NCBI GenBank assembly: GCA_020216655.1
Contig: JAIWNU010000131.1
Location: 1 to 16,953 of the forward strand
Direction of reading: 5' to 3'
Length of the DNA stretch: 16,953 nt
Source: Treponema sp.
Lineage (GTDB): Bacteria > Spirochaetota > Spirochaetia > Treponematales > Breznakiellaceae
Numbering within the stretch: position 1 is the stretch's first letter; the number at the start of each line of letters is the position of its first letter. The position numbers were made by a program, and so were the translations under genes. Under the pieces are notes generated by a model. It saw only the letters and a program-made list of their open reading frames with translations. It made no database searches and was not told the DNA's origin. This document shows positions 14,994 through 16,953 of the stretch, in pieces.

Positions 14994-16953
14994 CTACCAG
15001 GCTGCGGTTTTTGCCTTATTAGCCTCGTAGAAATTCTTTATTTCCACATCACTCCAGACCCGGTTCTCTATAAGGACGCCGTTAATCTTCCCGTTAAAAC
15101 CGTAGTAGTTATTAAGAAGCTGCGTACTATCAAAGAATTGGGAACCAACTACCACAGGAACCGGTGGGTTTGCAGGGCCTGCAAAGGTGGAGGTCGTCTT
15201 TACATTCTTAAAGCTTCCGCTGTTATTTAAGACCCCGTTAATATAGATTTTCATCTGTTTAGCCGCTAGATCCCAGGTAGCCACGAGGTAATACCAAAGT
15301 CCTGTGTTTAATTTTGTTTTAGCGATAACTAAATCATAGGTATATGGGTTTTGTGCAGCTAGCCCAAAGCCAGGATCATTACCATTGCTCATGAATTGAA
15401 GGGTCCAAATCTCGTCAGAAAAGTTTGTCTTTACCCCCGCATGAACTATACCAGCATATTTAGCAGGTTTTGTAATGTATACCCATGCTTGAATGGTACC
15501 CTTGTTGTAAAAATCGTATACAGTTCCAGTACTCGGAAGCGTCATACCTTGGGCGCCGTTAAAGACCTTAACATCTCCGGTTCCTACAAGGTCACCGGGA
15601 ATATCGTTTGTACTACCAGTGCCGACACTATCTGGAGCTTTTAAAGCACGATAAAATTGCCCCAAGTCTCCAGTTGGATTAACGGTTGTTATACTAAGCG
15701 GCGCAGAATCGCTGGTGGTAACAACCTGGTTGGCAGATTTGTCAAACACAGTACCGCTCGACAGGTTTACAATTGCCGGATCGTTCCCGGAGGGAATCCA
15801 GAACGTGTCATAAGCGCTGGTAATTTGAGCGGCCTCGTTGTTAATGAGGGTTACGTAGTTATCCTGCTGGGTAGCAATGTTTACTACCCTCGTTTTTGCC
15901 CGGGTGTCCCGGGTAGCGGAGTTATAATCTACCGTATAGGTTGAGGGTCCCGAATAAGAGGAAAGTTTATAAGTCGTCTGCTGGCGAACCACCGTGAGGG
16001 CAAGGAAAGCATTGTCTGTGTTCGCGGCTAAATCCGGAAGGAAGAGGGACGAATAGGTATTCAAGAAGTTGCCACTTTCATTTTTAGTACTTGTAATAGC
16101 TTTCTCGAACACAAGGGTCGTTCCTACGAGCTGACTATGGTCAGCGCTTACCTTTTCCGTATAGTACCGGATACCGACAATTGCCTGGGCGCGGTTCCCT
16201 TTCCAGAAGCTGTAAGAGGGAGTATCGTTAAAGTTGCGGGTATACACAACCACCGAGGCATAGGCTGCGTTGGTGTCGGTCTGGGGTACAAAGGCACCGG
16301 GGTAATCAAGACTGCCATTAATGTCAAAGGGAGCAAAGGCATTATGGCCATCATACCGCTTTACATCCACAATAACTTCGTCCTGGTAGCTCCCATCCCG
16401 GTAATAGAGCCGATTCCGGTTTCTGAACTTGGAATCAGCAGTACCGTCAGCTTTTACAACAATATCCGCATTAGTCCACCTACCTAAAGCAGCGGGAGAA
16501 CCGTCGGGATTATCGAGTATATAATACCATTCTTCTTGTTTTTCCCGGGGATCATAGGTGGGAAAGGTAGTAAGAACCTGAACGTAATACACGTTAGGTG
16601 TAACTGTCTTGGTAATCGTCCAGGAGCTGGTTTGCCCTACCTCGGGGTAATTGGACTGGGACCCGGTAACCGTTGCACCAACCGTGGTTGGAAGCGTGAT
16701 CGCAGTACTTGAGTCTACCGGAACCGTAGCTCGGGCAAGAGTGGAATCGACACCTTTATTAAAGGGAACTAAAGCCTTGCCCGATTGGGCAAAGGAATTA
16801 TTCAACACATCAAAGGTGGTCATATAGCTGGATCGGAAACTGCCAAGTTCTCCCGACAAATTGAACGTACTCGCGGTTAATGTACAGGACGCAAAGCCGG
16901 ATGCAAGAATCAAGGTTGCAATCACTGCCTGTCCGATCATTAAGCTCGATATA
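14994..16953 (-). CDS. Probable surface lipoprotein with C-terminal LamG-like domain, 5' end cut by window
   Basis: At least 648 residues. The first ATG in the window (16940) gives MIGQAVIATLILASGFASC, a hydrophobic signal with a loose spirochaete lipobox (FASC, Cys19), but the frame stays open upstream (I S S L before this Met) and there is no positive N-terminus, so the true start probably lies beyond the window. The middle is Thr/Ser/Asn-rich and beta-like with no domain I recognise. Residues about 455-640 form a laminin-G-3/concanavalin-like jelly roll: GTIQAWVYITKPAKYAGIV, LNTGLWYYLVATWD, KQMKIYINGVLNNSG and FNGKINGVLIENRVWSDVEIKNFYE. Such domains bind sugars or proteins outside the cell. 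It is convergent with pelG, so a link to the Pel polymer is only suggested by position. Confidence 0.85.
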   Translation of the reverse strand, partial: ISSLMIGQAVIATLILASGFASCTLTASTFNLSGELGSFRSSYMTTFDVLNNSFAQSGKALVPFNKGVDSTLARATVPVDSSTAITLPTTVGATVTGSQSNYPEVGQTSSWTITKTVTPNVYYVQVLTTFPTYDPREKQEEWYYILDNPDGSPAALGRWTNADIVVKADGTADSKFRNRNRLYYRDGSYQDEVIVDVKRYDGHNAFAPFDINGSLDYPGAFVPQTDTNAAYASVVVYTRNFNDTPSYSFWKGNRAQAIVGIRYYTEKVSADHSQLVGTTLVFEKAITSTKNESGNFLNTYSSLFLPDLAANTDNAFLALTVVRQQTTYKLSSYSGPSTYTVDYNSATRDTRAKTRVVNIATQQDNYVTLINNEAAQITSAYDTFWIPSGNDPAIVNLSSGTVFDKSANQVVTTSDSAPLSITTVNPTGDLGQFYRALKAPDSVGTGSTNDIPGDLVGTGDVKVFNGAQGMTLPSTGTVYDFYNKGTIQAWVYITKPAKYAGIVHAGVKTNFSDEIWTLQFMSNGNDPGFGLAAQNPYTYDLVIAKTKLNTGLWYYLVATWDLAAKQMKIYINGVLNNSGSFKNVKTTSTFAGPANPPVPVVVGSQFFDSTQLLNNYYGFNGKINGVLIENRVWSDVEIKNFYEANKAKTAAW

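Overview
The window looks like chromosomal DNA of a spirochaete, probably a Treponema or Spirochaeta relative. This is an inference from protein character: a loose spirochaete-type lipobox, outer-membrane machinery beside a Pel-type polysaccharide operon, and mid-range base composition. There are ten protein-coding genes, two of them cut by the window ends. I see no RNA genes, insertion sequences or CRISPR arrays.

Left part, minus strand (about 1-4112): a vitamin-uptake operon. A fused ECF energising protein (two ABC ATPase domains plus the EcfT membrane subunit in one 891-residue chain) is followed by a small substrate-binding membrane subunit (EcfS). A CoaX-family (type III pantothenate kinase) gene comes next, and its Shine-Dalgarno sequence lies inside the end of ecfS. 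The linkage suggests pantothenate as substrate, but several CoaX active-site motifs are altered, so the activity of that protein is uncertain.

Middle (4246-6338, plus strand): a major facilitator transporter, then an HDOD-domain protein with its own near-consensus promoter placed so that the transcript would begin at or next to the ATG. The HDOD gene overlaps the convergent next gene by 11 bases.

Right part (6328-14951): a Pel-like exopolysaccharide locus. A plus-strand, tightly packed operon encodes PelD-like (membrane, GAF, degenerate GGDEF), PelE-like (helical repeat), PelF-like (GT4 glycosyltransferase) and PelG-like (polytopic membrane) proteins. Divergent from it, 32 bases away, is a 1200-residue exported protein built like PelB (TPR repeats, then a beta-rich C-terminus that could be an outer-membrane barrel) with an added carbohydrate-binding-like N-terminal domain. 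Polymer would be made by PelF, moved across the inner membrane with PelD/E/G, and exported through the PelB-like protein. No pelA or pelC is present in the window. A strong hairpin separates pelG from a convergent, LamG-domain, probable surface lipoprotein at the right edge.
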